12,483 nucleotides of DNA. Source: NIOZ-UU35 sp964344175. Its GTDB lineage: Bacteria > Chloroflexota > Anaerolineae > Anaerolineales > UBA11858. This document shows positions 5,831-12,429 of the stretch, one piece after another. The position numbers and the translations under genes are program-made. The stretch covers positions 1-12,483 of the forward strand of contig CAYFMI010000103.1 in NCBI GenBank assembly GCA_964344175.1, read 5' to 3'. The notes below the pieces were generated by a model. It ran no database searches, was not told where the DNA came from, and was given only the letters and a program-made list of their open reading frames with translations. Each line of letters starts with the position of its first letter. Within the stretch, counting starts at the first letter, position 1.

Positions 5831-8125
5831 ATGAATATTGGTCAACGAATGAATCATCTTGGGGAGATACTATTCAAACCCGCCGCCGGAATTGAGCCCC
5901 CCTCGGATCGCCGCCGCGCCCGGCTGCTGTCTCAATTAATCCTCGGCTGCTTTTTTTCATTATTGTTGCCGGCATTTGGTTTTGGCCTCAGTGAAAAAAT
6001 GCCGCTTATGCCCTTTTATTTCATCTTGACCATGCTGGGCATCACCTATTTTATTAGCCGCAGCAAGCATTTCTTGCCGGCGGCCTACCTGATGACAGCC
6101 AGTTTCTACTGTATGAGCATCTGGGTAATTGTTAGCATGCCAAGATTTGACAGCGGGATTGTAGCCATCACCATGATCTGGATGATCCTGCCCTTCTTAG
6201 TCACCAGCATGATCTATACCCACCGCGCCACATTCTTCATTGCGATCCTGGCATTTTCCAGCATCCTTGTATTACCGCTCTTCAAGCCCGATCTTGAATA
6301 TCGTTTCATAGCCCCAACCTGGTCATTTATGATGACCTGGGCAATTCTCCATACCATTTACTTACTCCACGCGTATAACGTAGAACAAGATCGTATTCAC
6401 GAATTAAAACAGGCCTACCGCCAATTGGAAATCGAAATTGAAGAACGCCAGCTCTCCGAAGAGCGTCTTCGGTTTACCATCACCGGCGGAGGCGGCAGCT
6501 ATTGGGATGAAATACTCGACCCTGCCGCGCCGTTTGACGAACAACCCGGCATTGTATCGCGTTCATCGATGGCAAAACAGCTTCTTGGTTTTTCAGAAAA
6601 CGATGACACCCCCGATGCCAAAATAATATGGCACCACTTTGTTCTGCCGGAAGACCAACCCAAAAGAAGTCGTCTCCAGCAAGAACATTTCGAAGGCCGC
6701 AGCGAATATCTCGATCACGAATACCGCATTCGGCGGAAAGATGGTGAAATCCGCTGGATTCACGGGCGCAGCCGCATCTTGCGAGATGAAAATGACGCAC
6801 CCATTCGCTGGATCGGGATCGATTGGGATATTACCGACCGCAAACTTATCGAAGAAGAACTGCAACAACACCGTCGTCATTTGGAAAAAATGGTCGCAGA
6901 ACGCACAGCTGAATTACAAGCCCGTTCCAGCCAGTTACAGTTGCTCAACGAGATCACAGCAACCGCACTGAAGATGCCCGATTTCAATGAAATGCTTCAG
7001 GCTATCGCCGACCGTTTGGGAGCCATCATCGGCGCCGACAATTGCTATATCACGCTTTGGGATGAGGAAAATCAGTGCGCCATCCCCACAGCAGCAACCG
7101 GTGATGACCGCCACAATTACATTCACAGCGCCGCGCAGGTTCAACCAGGAGAGTTGAGTCTCACCGCCTCGACCCTCCGCGCCGGAACGGCTCTGGCGGT
7201 TGACGATGTGCTAAATTCAGCGCATGTCGACCAAAAAATTGCCGCCAGCTATCCTTCCAAATCGGTTCTCGGTTTGCCATTAATCAGTGGAACTGAAAAA
7301 TTAGGCGCAGCTCTGATCGCCTTTCTCCAACCGCATCAGTTCACCCAAGAAGAAATACAATTTGGCGAGCAAGCCGCCGCGCAAATTGCCCTTGCCATTG
7401 CAAAAAACCGCGCCCTGGATGCCGAACGCCAAGCCCGCCAACGCATGGAAACCTTACAAAATGCCAGCCTTGCGCTCAGCGCTGCACTCGAATTGCAAGA
7501 AGCCTTCGATGTCATCCTGAGTTCCTTGCAAAAAGTCATTCCCTATGACAGCGCTTCAGTGCAAAAGCTAGAAGGCGACTCGCTCATCATCATTGGCGGC
7601 ATTGGTTTCCCCAACCTAGAAGAGCTTATTGGGGTTTCTTTTAATCTCAACGCCGACGACAACCCCAACAGCGAAGTGATCAACACCCGCACGACGATGA
7701 TTCTAGATGATGTCCAATCCAAGTACGCCAATTTCGAGCGCGAACCCCACCGCCATGCCGGTATCCGCTCGTGGATGGGTGTGCCGCTGATTGCACGCGG
7801 CGAAATCATTGGCATGATCGCCCTCGACCGTAAAGCAACCCACTCCTTCACCCAATTCGACACCAAGCTGGCCGCATCTTTTGCCGCCCAGGCCGCAATA
7901 ACCATCCAAAACGCCGAGTTATTTGCAGAAACGCAATCGTATGCCACTGAGATGGAAGAAAAAGTAGCCGACCGCACCGAGGAACTTCAAATTATCGTCA
8001 ATGCGATGGCCGGGCGCGAAGTGCGCATGGCCGAACTCAAAAAAGTCATCCGCGTCCTGCGCCAGCAACTCAAGGGCGCGGGCATCGAGCCAATCGCAGA
8101 TGATCCGCTAAAATCGGGTCGCTGA
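5831..8125 (+). CDS. Six-span membrane sensor with PAS and two GAF domains, no kinase
   Basis: A protein of 764 residues. Six hydrophobic helices (about 30-53, 59-76, 81-103, 107-128, 131-150 and 159-181) form an N-terminal membrane input domain that I cannot assign to a named family. A coiled coil (about 185-212) leads to a PAS domain (about 212-340, PAS_3-like, with 'EYRIRRKDGEIRWIHGR' and 'DWDITDRK'). Then come a second coiled coil ('VAERTAELQ'), GAF 1 (about 377-525), GAF 2 (about 543-700) and a final coiled coil. The C-terminal module (714-761) matches the first sensor at 38 of 48 positions. No H-box, ATP-binding, GGDEF, EAL or phosphatase motif is present. AGGA lies 6 nt before the ATG. 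The next gene, a GNAT acetyltransferase, begins 3 bp after the stop and is probably translationally coupled. The GAF ligands are unknown. Confidence 0.87.
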   Translation: MNIGQRMNHLGEILFKPAAGIEPPSDRRRARLLSQLILGCFFSLLLPAFGFGLSEKMPLMPFYFILTMLGITYFISRSKHFLPAAYLMTASFYCMSIWVIVSMPRFDSGIVAITMIWMILPFLVTSMIYTHRATFFIAILAFSSILVLPLFKPDLEYRFIAPTWSFMMTWAILHTIYLLHAYNVEQDRIHELKQAYRQLEIEIEERQLSEERLRFTITGGGGSYWDEILDPAAPFDEQPGIVSRSSMAKQLLGFSENDDTPDAKIIWHHFVLPEDQPKRSRLQQEHFEGRSEYLDHEYRIRRKDGEIRWIHGRSRILRDENDAPIRWIGIDWDITDRKLIEEELQQHRRHLEKMVAERTAELQARSSQLQLLNEITATALKMPDFNEMLQAIADRLGAIIGADNCYITLWDEENQCAIPTAATGDDRHNYIHSAAQVQPGELSLTASTLRAGTALAVDDVLNSAHVDQKIAASYPSKSVLGLPLISGTEKLGAALIAFLQPHQFTQEEIQFGEQAAAQIALAIAKNRALDAERQARQRMETLQNASLALSAALELQEAFDVILSSLQKVIPYDSASVQKLEGDSLIIIGGIGFPNLEELIGVSFNLNADDNPNSEVINTRTTMILDDVQSKYANFEREPHRHAGIRSWMGVPLIARGEIIGMIALDRKATHSFTQFDTKLAASFAAQAAITIQNAELFAETQSYATEMEEKVADRTEELQIIVNAMAGREVRMAELKKVIRVLRQQLKGAGIEPIADDPLKSGR

Positions 8126-8128
8126 ACC

Positions 8129-8575
8129 ATGCCGGTCTCCATCCGCCCGGCAGCCCCCAAAGACACTGCCCGCATCCACAAACTGGCTCTTACTGCGCAC
8201 ATCAACCCCGCCGGGCTGGATTGGCGGCGGTTTGTGGTGATCCCCAATGCGGATGATGAAGTGATCGCCTGCGGTCAGGTCAAGCCCCACCGGGATGGAT
8301 CAAACGAATTGGCATCTATTGTTGTGGAACCGGCCTGGCGCGGCCGGGGGTTGGCGCGCAGAATCATCGAGCATTTAATTGCCTCTGCGGAGGGGCCGCT
8401 CTACTTGATGTGCCGCTCCACACTGGGATCATTGTACGAGAAGTTTGGCTTCCACCCCGTACAATACGAACACATGCCGCGGTATTTTCAGCGTGTCTCG
8501 CGTCTCGCCAGCATTATCGAGATTCTCCAAAAGGAGGGGGAAACCTTATTGGTCATGAAACGTGCGGAGAAATAG
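8129..8575 (+). CDS. GNAT-family N-acetyltransferase
   Basis: A protein of 148 residues covering one full GNAT domain. GNAT enzymes move an acetyl group from acetyl-CoA to an amine on a small molecule or protein. Beta strand 4 ('ELASIVVEPAWRG') leads into the acetyl-CoA pyrophosphate loop R71-G72-R73-G74-L75-A76 and helix 3, and the C-terminal half has 'SLYEKFGFHPV', the usual motif B region. The start lies 3 bp after the stop of the six-span sensor, with no strong ribosome site of its own, so translation is likely coupled to the sensor. The gene is convergent with the GMC oxidoreductase, whose stop is 18 bp away, with no obvious terminator between. The substrate cannot be inferred. Confidence 0.85.
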   Translation: MPVSIRPAAPKDTARIHKLALTAHINPAGLDWRRFVVIPNADDEVIACGQVKPHRDGSNELASIVVEPAWRGRGLARRIIEHLIASAEGPLYLMCRSTLGSLYEKFGFHPVQYEHMPRYFQRVSRLASIIEILQKEGETLLVMKRAEK

Positions 8576-8593
8576 GTATCCCCCATTTCACGT

Positions 8594-10225
8594 TTATTCT
8601 TTACTCTTGGCCTTCACCCGGCTCATGGCGTATTCGGCCAGCGCCGTAATGGTCAGGCTGGGGTTAACCCCGGGGTTGGCGGGCACAATCGAGCCATCTA
8701 CAACATATAAGCCCGGGTAATTATGGATCTGGCAGTTGAGATCAATGACCCCTTCTTGATCGTCCTCCCCAAACGGACAGCCACCCAAGATATGCGCGGT
8801 CGTCGGCAAACCCAGTAAATTTTCACCAATCGAGCCTTGCGCGATCCCGCCAATTTTCTCGGCGAAGGCCTCCGTGACTTCGTGACCGCTTTCCACGCGC
8901 GCAGCAATCGTATGCTCCTTATCGGGTTCGGCGACTAAATTGCGGCGGAACAGGGTATAGAGCGAACGGCCCATGCGCAGGCTCATCCGATTATCTTTGG
9001 TTTGCATGACCAATAGAATCGTTGTATTGTGCGCCCATCCCGGCAGCACGTGAGTGCGCAGCGCATCCAGAGGATGCCGCAGGTTTTTCCACAGCATTGT
9101 TAAGATCCGTCGCAGAATGCCGCCCCGAGCCGCCACCAGCGGCACCCCCAAGAAACGCATCAAAGAAGATCCTTCCGGGTAGCGCACCGGCTCAATGCGG
9201 GTGACCTCATCGGCCTTGAAAATTGAGGTAATCGCGATTCCCTGAGAGTAATTCACGCTGTCATCACGCCCCACACCCCCAAGCAAGGCTTCGCTATTCG
9301 TGCGCACCGGGTAACCTAAGCGGGCTGAAATATCCGGCAAAGTACGGCTCACATCCCGGCAGTGCATCAATAGCCGCAACGTCCCCAATACCCCCGCAGC
9401 AAAGATCACATTGCGCGCCAGCACGTGCTGCTCTTTTGCGGGTAACCAGGCTGTTGAACATCGGTAGCGAATTTCATAACGGGGATGCGTGAAGGTTGCA
9501 GTTTGCGGTTGGCGGGCGGCTGTCAGCGGGCGCACATCAAGGACTTTGCTCTCGGCGCGTACCTCAACGCCCATTTTTTCGGCAAAATACAAATAGTTCT
9601 TTGGCAGTGTATTCTTGGCATTATAACGACAACCGATCAGGCATGCACCGCAATGGGTACACCCGCGACGGGTGGGGCCGGCGCCATCGAAATAGGGATC
9701 AGGGGCATCTTCGCCTTCGGGGCCAAAGAACACCCCGACATCGGTAGCGCGAAACGTATCGCCCATGCCGCGTTGCTCGGCAATAGCCTGCAGCACTTGA
9801 TCTGCTTTCCACTGTTTGGGATTACGCGTTACCCCAAGCATCTTTTTGGCGGTCTCGAAATGCGGCTGCAAAACTTGTTTCCAATCGGCCAGGTTGCGCC
9901 AGGATGGAGCGGCAAACATATCATCGGGCGGCACTTCCAATACATTGGCATAGCCCAGGCTGCCCCCGCCTACGCCGCGTCCGTGCAAGATCATTACCCC
10001 TTTTAGCAGACTGATCTGGAGCACACCAAAACAACGTAATGCAGGCAGCCATAGATATTTCCACACCGCCCAGTTCGTTTTTGCAAAGTCAGCATCATCA
10101 AAACGCTTGCCTTGTTCCAGCACCAGCACCGAATAACCCTTCTCTGCCAGGCGCATGGCCGAAACACTGCCCCCGAAGCCGGAACCGATGATAACGTAAT
10201 CGTATATAGATTCTGTGCTGGTCAT
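8594..10225 (-). CDS. GMC-family flavin oxidoreductase (cholesterol oxidase-like)
   Basis: A protein of 543 residues, typical for the cholesterol-oxidase branch of GMC enzymes, which oxidise alcohols with FAD. The N-terminal Rossmann motif G14-S-G-F-G-G19 with E37 ending strand 2 binds the ADP part of FAD. The second GMC region has 'HGRGVGGGSLGYANV'. The C-terminal part has 'HILGGCPFG' (H478) and 'NPGVNPSLTITALAE' (N521), matching the His/Asn active-site pair of cholesterol oxidases. C189, C192, C195 and C199 form C-x2-C-x2-C-x3-C, followed by 'NAKNTL'; this segment also occurs in mycobacterial ChoD-like proteins and could bind an Fe-S cluster or a metal. I see no Sec or Tat signal, so it is probably cytoplasmic. 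There is no good Shine-Dalgarno before the ATG. The gene lies 135 bp after a GNAT gene and may belong to the thiolase-led transcript. The alcohol it oxidises is not known; a sterol is one possibility. Confidence 0.87.
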   Translation of the reverse strand: MTSTESIYDYVIIGSGFGGSVSAMRLAEKGYSVLVLEQGKRFDDADFAKTNWAVWKYLWLPALRCFGVLQISLLKGVMILHGRGVGGGSLGYANVLEVPPDDMFAAPSWRNLADWKQVLQPHFETAKKMLGVTRNPKQWKADQVLQAIAEQRGMGDTFRATDVGVFFGPEGEDAPDPYFDGAGPTRRGCTHCGACLIGCRYNAKNTLPKNYLYFAEKMGVEVRAESKVLDVRPLTAARQPQTATFTHPRYEIRYRCSTAWLPAKEQHVLARNVIFAAGVLGTLRLLMHCRDVSRTLPDISARLGYPVRTNSEALLGGVGRDDSVNYSQGIAITSIFKADEVTRIEPVRYPEGSSLMRFLGVPLVAARGGILRRILTMLWKNLRHPLDALRTHVLPGWAHNTTILLVMQTKDNRMSLRMGRSLYTLFRRNLVAEPDKEHTIAARVESGHEVTEAFAEKIGGIAQGSIGENLLGLPTTAHILGGCPFGEDDQEGVIDLNCQIHNYPGLYVVDGSIVPANPGVNPSLTITALAEYAMSRVKAKSKE

Positions 10226-10360
10226 AGTGTTTTGTAAAGATAATCCTTGTCAGAAGGTGCAATGCACTTGCTGAGCAGTCCCATCGATATTCACGCAACC
10301 GCAGAAGTGCGCCGCACCTAAAAATCAACTTAACTGTGCAATAGTTACCTTGCCATTGAA

Positions 10361-10786
10361 TTATTTGGCCGTCTGCTGTGACATCATCACCAATTCAACC
10401 CGCTGCGAATATCCTACGCGCTCCCAAAAATCAATCGCGTCTTGATTTTCGCCAAAAACAAACAGGTGTGTCTTGCCAATGCCGATGCGCATCAGGGCAT
10501 ACATGCAGCGCCCCACCAACGAGCGGCCAATTCCCTGACAGCGCTGCTCCGGGGTGACGGCCAAATGGTGAATATATCCCCGGCGGCCATCGTGCCCGCA
10601 CAAAGCCGCGCCGACGATCTTTTCATCTTCAACAGCAATGAAACTCAAATTTGGGTTGCGCTCCAAAAAACGTTTGATGCCCTCTTTCGAATCAGCATCA
10701 CTCAACCCCAACCCTTCACTGCTCTTCCACAAGGCAAATACCGCCTCATAATCCGAGATACTCATTTCACGAATTTCAATGGGCAT
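10361..10786 (-). CDS. GNAT-family N-acetyltransferase (YpeA-like)
   Basis: A protein of 141 residues making one complete GNAT domain. Features are 'ALWKSSEGLGLSDADSKEGI' in the substrate-side N-terminal helices, 'FIAVEDEKIVGAALCGHDG', 'YIHHLAVTPEQRCQGIGRSL' and 'AIDFWERVGY'. The loop R82-C-Q-G-I-G87 binds acetyl-CoA. The order and the 'GHDGRRG..HHLAV' stretch resemble YpeA-type acetyltransferases, a group of mostly unknown substrate. GGAGG lies 6 nt before the ATG. It lies 71 bp downstream of thiolase on the same strand and is probably co-transcribed, with a hairpin between the two. It is not closely similar to the other GNAT gene in this window. Confidence 0.87.
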   Translation of the reverse strand: MPIEIREMSISDYEAVFALWKSSEGLGLSDADSKEGIKRFLERNPNLSFIAVEDEKIVGAALCGHDGRRGYIHHLAVTPEQRCQGIGRSLVGRCMYALMRIGIGKTHLFVFGENQDAIDFWERVGYSQRVELVMMSQQTAK

Positions 10787-10810
10787 GATGATCCTCCATC
10801 TTACGGTTCG

Positions 10811-10843
10811 AGGACTGCCACCCCGGTGAGGGCAGGCAATCCT
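10811..10843 (-). other. Hairpin between thiolase and GNAT genes
   Basis: AGGACTGCC (10811-10819) pairs with GGCAATCCT (10835-10843) over 9 positions, one of them a G-U pair in RNA, and an inner CCC/GGG adds to the stem. It lies 15 nt after the thiolase stop. No T-run follows on either strand, so it is more likely an mRNA-stabilising or processing structure than a terminator. Confidence 0.4.
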
Positions 10844-10857
10844 GGCTGAGTTATTCC

Positions 10858-12063
10858 CTATTCAACTTCAATTGCCATTGCCACAGCTTCGGCGCCGCCT
10901 AAACATAAAGAAGCCAAACCGCGTTTAAGGCCACGCGCCTTCAGGGCATAGATCAATGTTACCAGCACACGCGCCCCGCTGGCCCCAATCGGGTGGCCCA
11001 GGGCAATTGCCCCGCCATTAACATTGACCTTATCCCAATCCCAGCCCTGATCGGCCAGAGCATAACCATCGGCCAGCACCTGGGCGGCGAACGCCTCATT
11101 TAGCTCAACTAAATCAACATCCTCCAACGTCCAGCCAATTTTTTTCAATACGATGGGGATTGCCTTCGCCGGAGCATAGAACAGGTATTTTGGTTCTACC
11201 GCCGCCTGTCCATACCCAATGATGCGCGCCAGCGGTTTGAGGTGGTGCTTCTCTGCATAAGCCCGGCTGGATACGACCACCGCGGCAGCGCCATCATTCA
11301 GGCCGGGGGCATTTCCTGCGGTGACTCTGCCATCTTTTACAAACGCAGGACGCAATTTAGTCAGCGCCTCTAGGGTGGTGTCGCGGCGCGGGGCTTCATC
11401 GGTATCGAAAAGCGTCACAACCCCTTTACGCCCTTTGATTTCCACCGGTACGATTTCGTTTTGGAAGGTCCCACTATCCATAGCTGCAATAGCTTTCATG
11501 TGGCTGTTATACGCCAATTCATCCATGGCCTCACGCGAGACATCATATTCCTCGGCAATAAACTCGGCAGCATTGCCCATGCCCCAATTTTCAAACGGAT
11601 CCCACAAACCGTCGTGCAGCAATGCATCGGTAAACTGGGCGTGCCCAAAGCGCAGATTCCCTGTACGGCCATCTACGAAGAAGGGTGCGCGACTCATACT
11701 CTCCATGCCGCCGGTGACAAATAGCTGACCATCCCCAGCGCGAATGGCCTGCGCCGCAAGCATAACTGCCTTCAATCCGGAACCGCAAACCTTGTTGAGC
11801 GTGGTTGCTCCCACCGTATCCGGCAGCCCCCCAAAAATAGCGGTCTGCCGGGCCGGGTTCTGCCCCAACCCCGCGGAGACCACATTGCCCATGAACACTT
11901 CATCGATGTCAGCCAATTCCGAGAGCCTGGCGCGGCGAACAGCATCCCTGACTACAAGTGCGCCCAGTTCGGTTGCTGTAAACCCGCTTAATCTTCCTTG
12001 AAATCGCCCCGAAGGTGTGCGAACTGCACTCAACAAGACAGCTTCATTTTGCGTATCGGACAT
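10858..12063 (-). CDS. Acetyl-CoA C-acyltransferase (thiolase)
   Basis: This enzyme cleaves 3-ketoacyl-CoA with CoA to acetyl-CoA and a shortened acyl-CoA, the last step of beta-oxidation, or condenses acetyl-CoA in reverse. The 401 residues fit the family length. The nucleophile C93 lies in 'LNKVCGSGLKA', followed by 'GGMESMSRAPF', 'GNAPGLNDGAAAVVV', N322 in 'LNEAFAAQ', H357 in 'GHPIGASGAR', and the acid/base C387 in 'SLCLGGAEAVAMA'. The loop after C387 reads GGAEA where most relatives have GGG-x-G, a mild deviation. The reading frame extends 20 codons further to an ATG at 12123, but GGAGGAGG lies 7 nt before the ATG at 12063, so I use that start. A TTGACG (12159-12154) and TACAAT (12141-12136) lie upstream but only 12 bp apart, so the promoter is unclear. 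It leads a possible minus-strand operon with the GNAT and GMC genes. Confidence 0.93.
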   Translation of the reverse strand: MSDTQNEAVLLSAVRTPSGRFQGRLSGFTATELGALVVRDAVRRARLSELADIDEVFMGNVVSAGLGQNPARQTAIFGGLPDTVGATTLNKVCGSGLKAVMLAAQAIRAGDGQLFVTGGMESMSRAPFFVDGRTGNLRFGHAQFTDALLHDGLWDPFENWGMGNAAEFIAEEYDVSREAMDELAYNSHMKAIAAMDSGTFQNEIVPVEIKGRKGVVTLFDTDEAPRRDTTLEALTKLRPAFVKDGRVTAGNAPGLNDGAAAVVVSSRAYAEKHHLKPLARIIGYGQAAVEPKYLFYAPAKAIPIVLKKIGWTLEDVDLVELNEAFAAQVLADGYALADQGWDWDKVNVNGGAIALGHPIGASGARVLVTLIYALKARGLKRGLASLCLGGAEAVAMAIEVE

Positions 12064-12070
12064 GAACGAA

Positions 12071-12078
12071 CCTCCTCC
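12071..12078 (-). promoter_or_regulatory. Shine-Dalgarno GGAGGAGG deciding the thiolase start
   Basis: GGAGGAGG on the minus strand, 7 nt before the ATG at 12063, is one of the strongest ribosome sites in the window. It lies within the longer in-frame reading that starts at 12123, which argues that the extra 20 codons are untranslated leader. Confidence 0.8.
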
Positions 12079-12210
12079 AAAATCATCAATGATCTTCCAT
12101 GTGTTTGGCGTAATGCCCCCCATTCACTACGATGTATTGTAGCAGAAAAAAAACGTCAACATGCACAAATTGCACCTGCGCCTTCCTGAAGTCAAAACTG
12201 AAAGCTCATA

Positions 12211-12281
12211 TCACCGCAGAGGGCGCGAAGAACGCAGAGAAAAACATAGCAAACTCCGCGCCTTCTGCGCTCTTTGCGGTA
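12211..12281. repeat. Dispersed imperfect inverted repeat (ACCGCAGAG ... CTTTGCGGT type)
   Basis: Arms 12213-12239 and 12254-12280 are reverse complements at 19 of 27 positions, with four more able to pair as G-U in RNA. A 14-nt A-rich loop separates them. The 'ITAE--KNAEKN' type translation of this sequence is one I know as a recurring spurious peptide from a palindromic intergenic repeat found in many unrelated bacterial genomes. It may form a stem in RNA or be a non-autonomous mobile element. Copy number in this genome cannot be seen from one window. Confidence 0.65.
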
Positions 12282-12335
12282 AATACCTGCCCCGGCGCGA
12301 CTTTAAGAAAGCCTGAAAATTGCAGAAACTGCTGC

Positions 12336-12364
12336 TTGACAAATTAGAACATGTGTTCTATATT
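12336..12364 (+). promoter_or_regulatory. Consensus sigma-70-type promoter of the right-edge gene
   Basis: TTGACA (12336-12341) and TATATT (12359-12364) are separated by exactly 17 bp. That is a perfect -35, a near-perfect -10 and optimal spacing, the best promoter in the window. Transcription would start near 12371, giving a leader of about 60 nt before the ATG at 12430. Two LexA-like boxes overlap it. Confidence 0.8.
12346..12359 (+). promoter_or_regulatory. LexA-like operator 1 (AGAACATGTGTTCT)
   Basis: The sequence fits GAAC-N4-GTTC, the core of the Bacillus-type SOS box bound by LexA (DinR). It has 6-bp perfect arms, AGAACA and TGTTCT. It fills the spacer between -35 and -10, so a bound repressor would block RNA polymerase. 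Confidence 0.65.
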
Positions 12365-12369
12365 TAAGC

Positions 12370-12383
12370 AGAACATACGTTCT
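12370..12383 (+). promoter_or_regulatory. LexA-like operator 2 (AGAACATACGTTCT)
   Basis: A second GAAC-N4-GTTC box with 5-bp arms extended by A/T, centred 24 bp from the first, over the predicted transcription start. Two boxes on one promoter suggest tight or cooperative repression. The assignment to LexA rests on motif match alone; another repressor with the same half-site is possible. Confidence 0.6.
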
Positions 12384-12429
12384 TTAATATGGACGATACA
12401 CAACCTTTTATACCTGGAGGAGGTTTCAC

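Larger units (their letters stand above)
12064..12429. other. Intergenic region between thiolase and the right-edge gene
   Basis: About 365 bp with no supported gene. From left to right it holds the thiolase ribosome site and leader, an A8 tract (12146-12153), a dispersed inverted repeat (12211-12281), and the promoter/operator region of the divergent right-edge gene (12336-12383). A 71-codon reading frame crosses the repeat but is a by-product of it. Confidence 0.6.

Noticed and set aside
7543..7977. A 144-codon minus-strand reading frame inside the second sensor
   Set aside because: It lies opposite the second GAF domain and has low-complexity composition typical of a complementary frame.
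2879..8125. Possible histidine kinases
   Set aside because: Both sensors have the domain order expected before a kinase, but no HE-RTPL-type H-box or ATP-binding N/G boxes are present, and both frames end soon after the coiled coil.
9485..10006. A 173-codon plus-strand reading frame inside the GMC oxidoreductase
   Set aside because: It is antisense to a well-supported enzyme with intact motifs across the same span and has no recognisable domain.
12064..12123. Twenty-residue N-terminal extension of the thiolase
   Set aside because: It contains the strong GGAGGAGG site of the internal ATG and is not part of the thiolase fold, which begins at about residue 7 of the shorter form.
12136..12159. 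TTGACG and TACAAT as a thiolase promoter
   Set aside because: The spacing is only 12 bp, too short for a sigma-70-type promoter.
12132..12347. A 71-codon plus-strand reading frame upstream of the right-edge gene
   Set aside because: It runs through the dispersed inverted repeat and yields the familiar spurious peptide pattern of that repeat; it overlaps the promoter and has no ribosome site.
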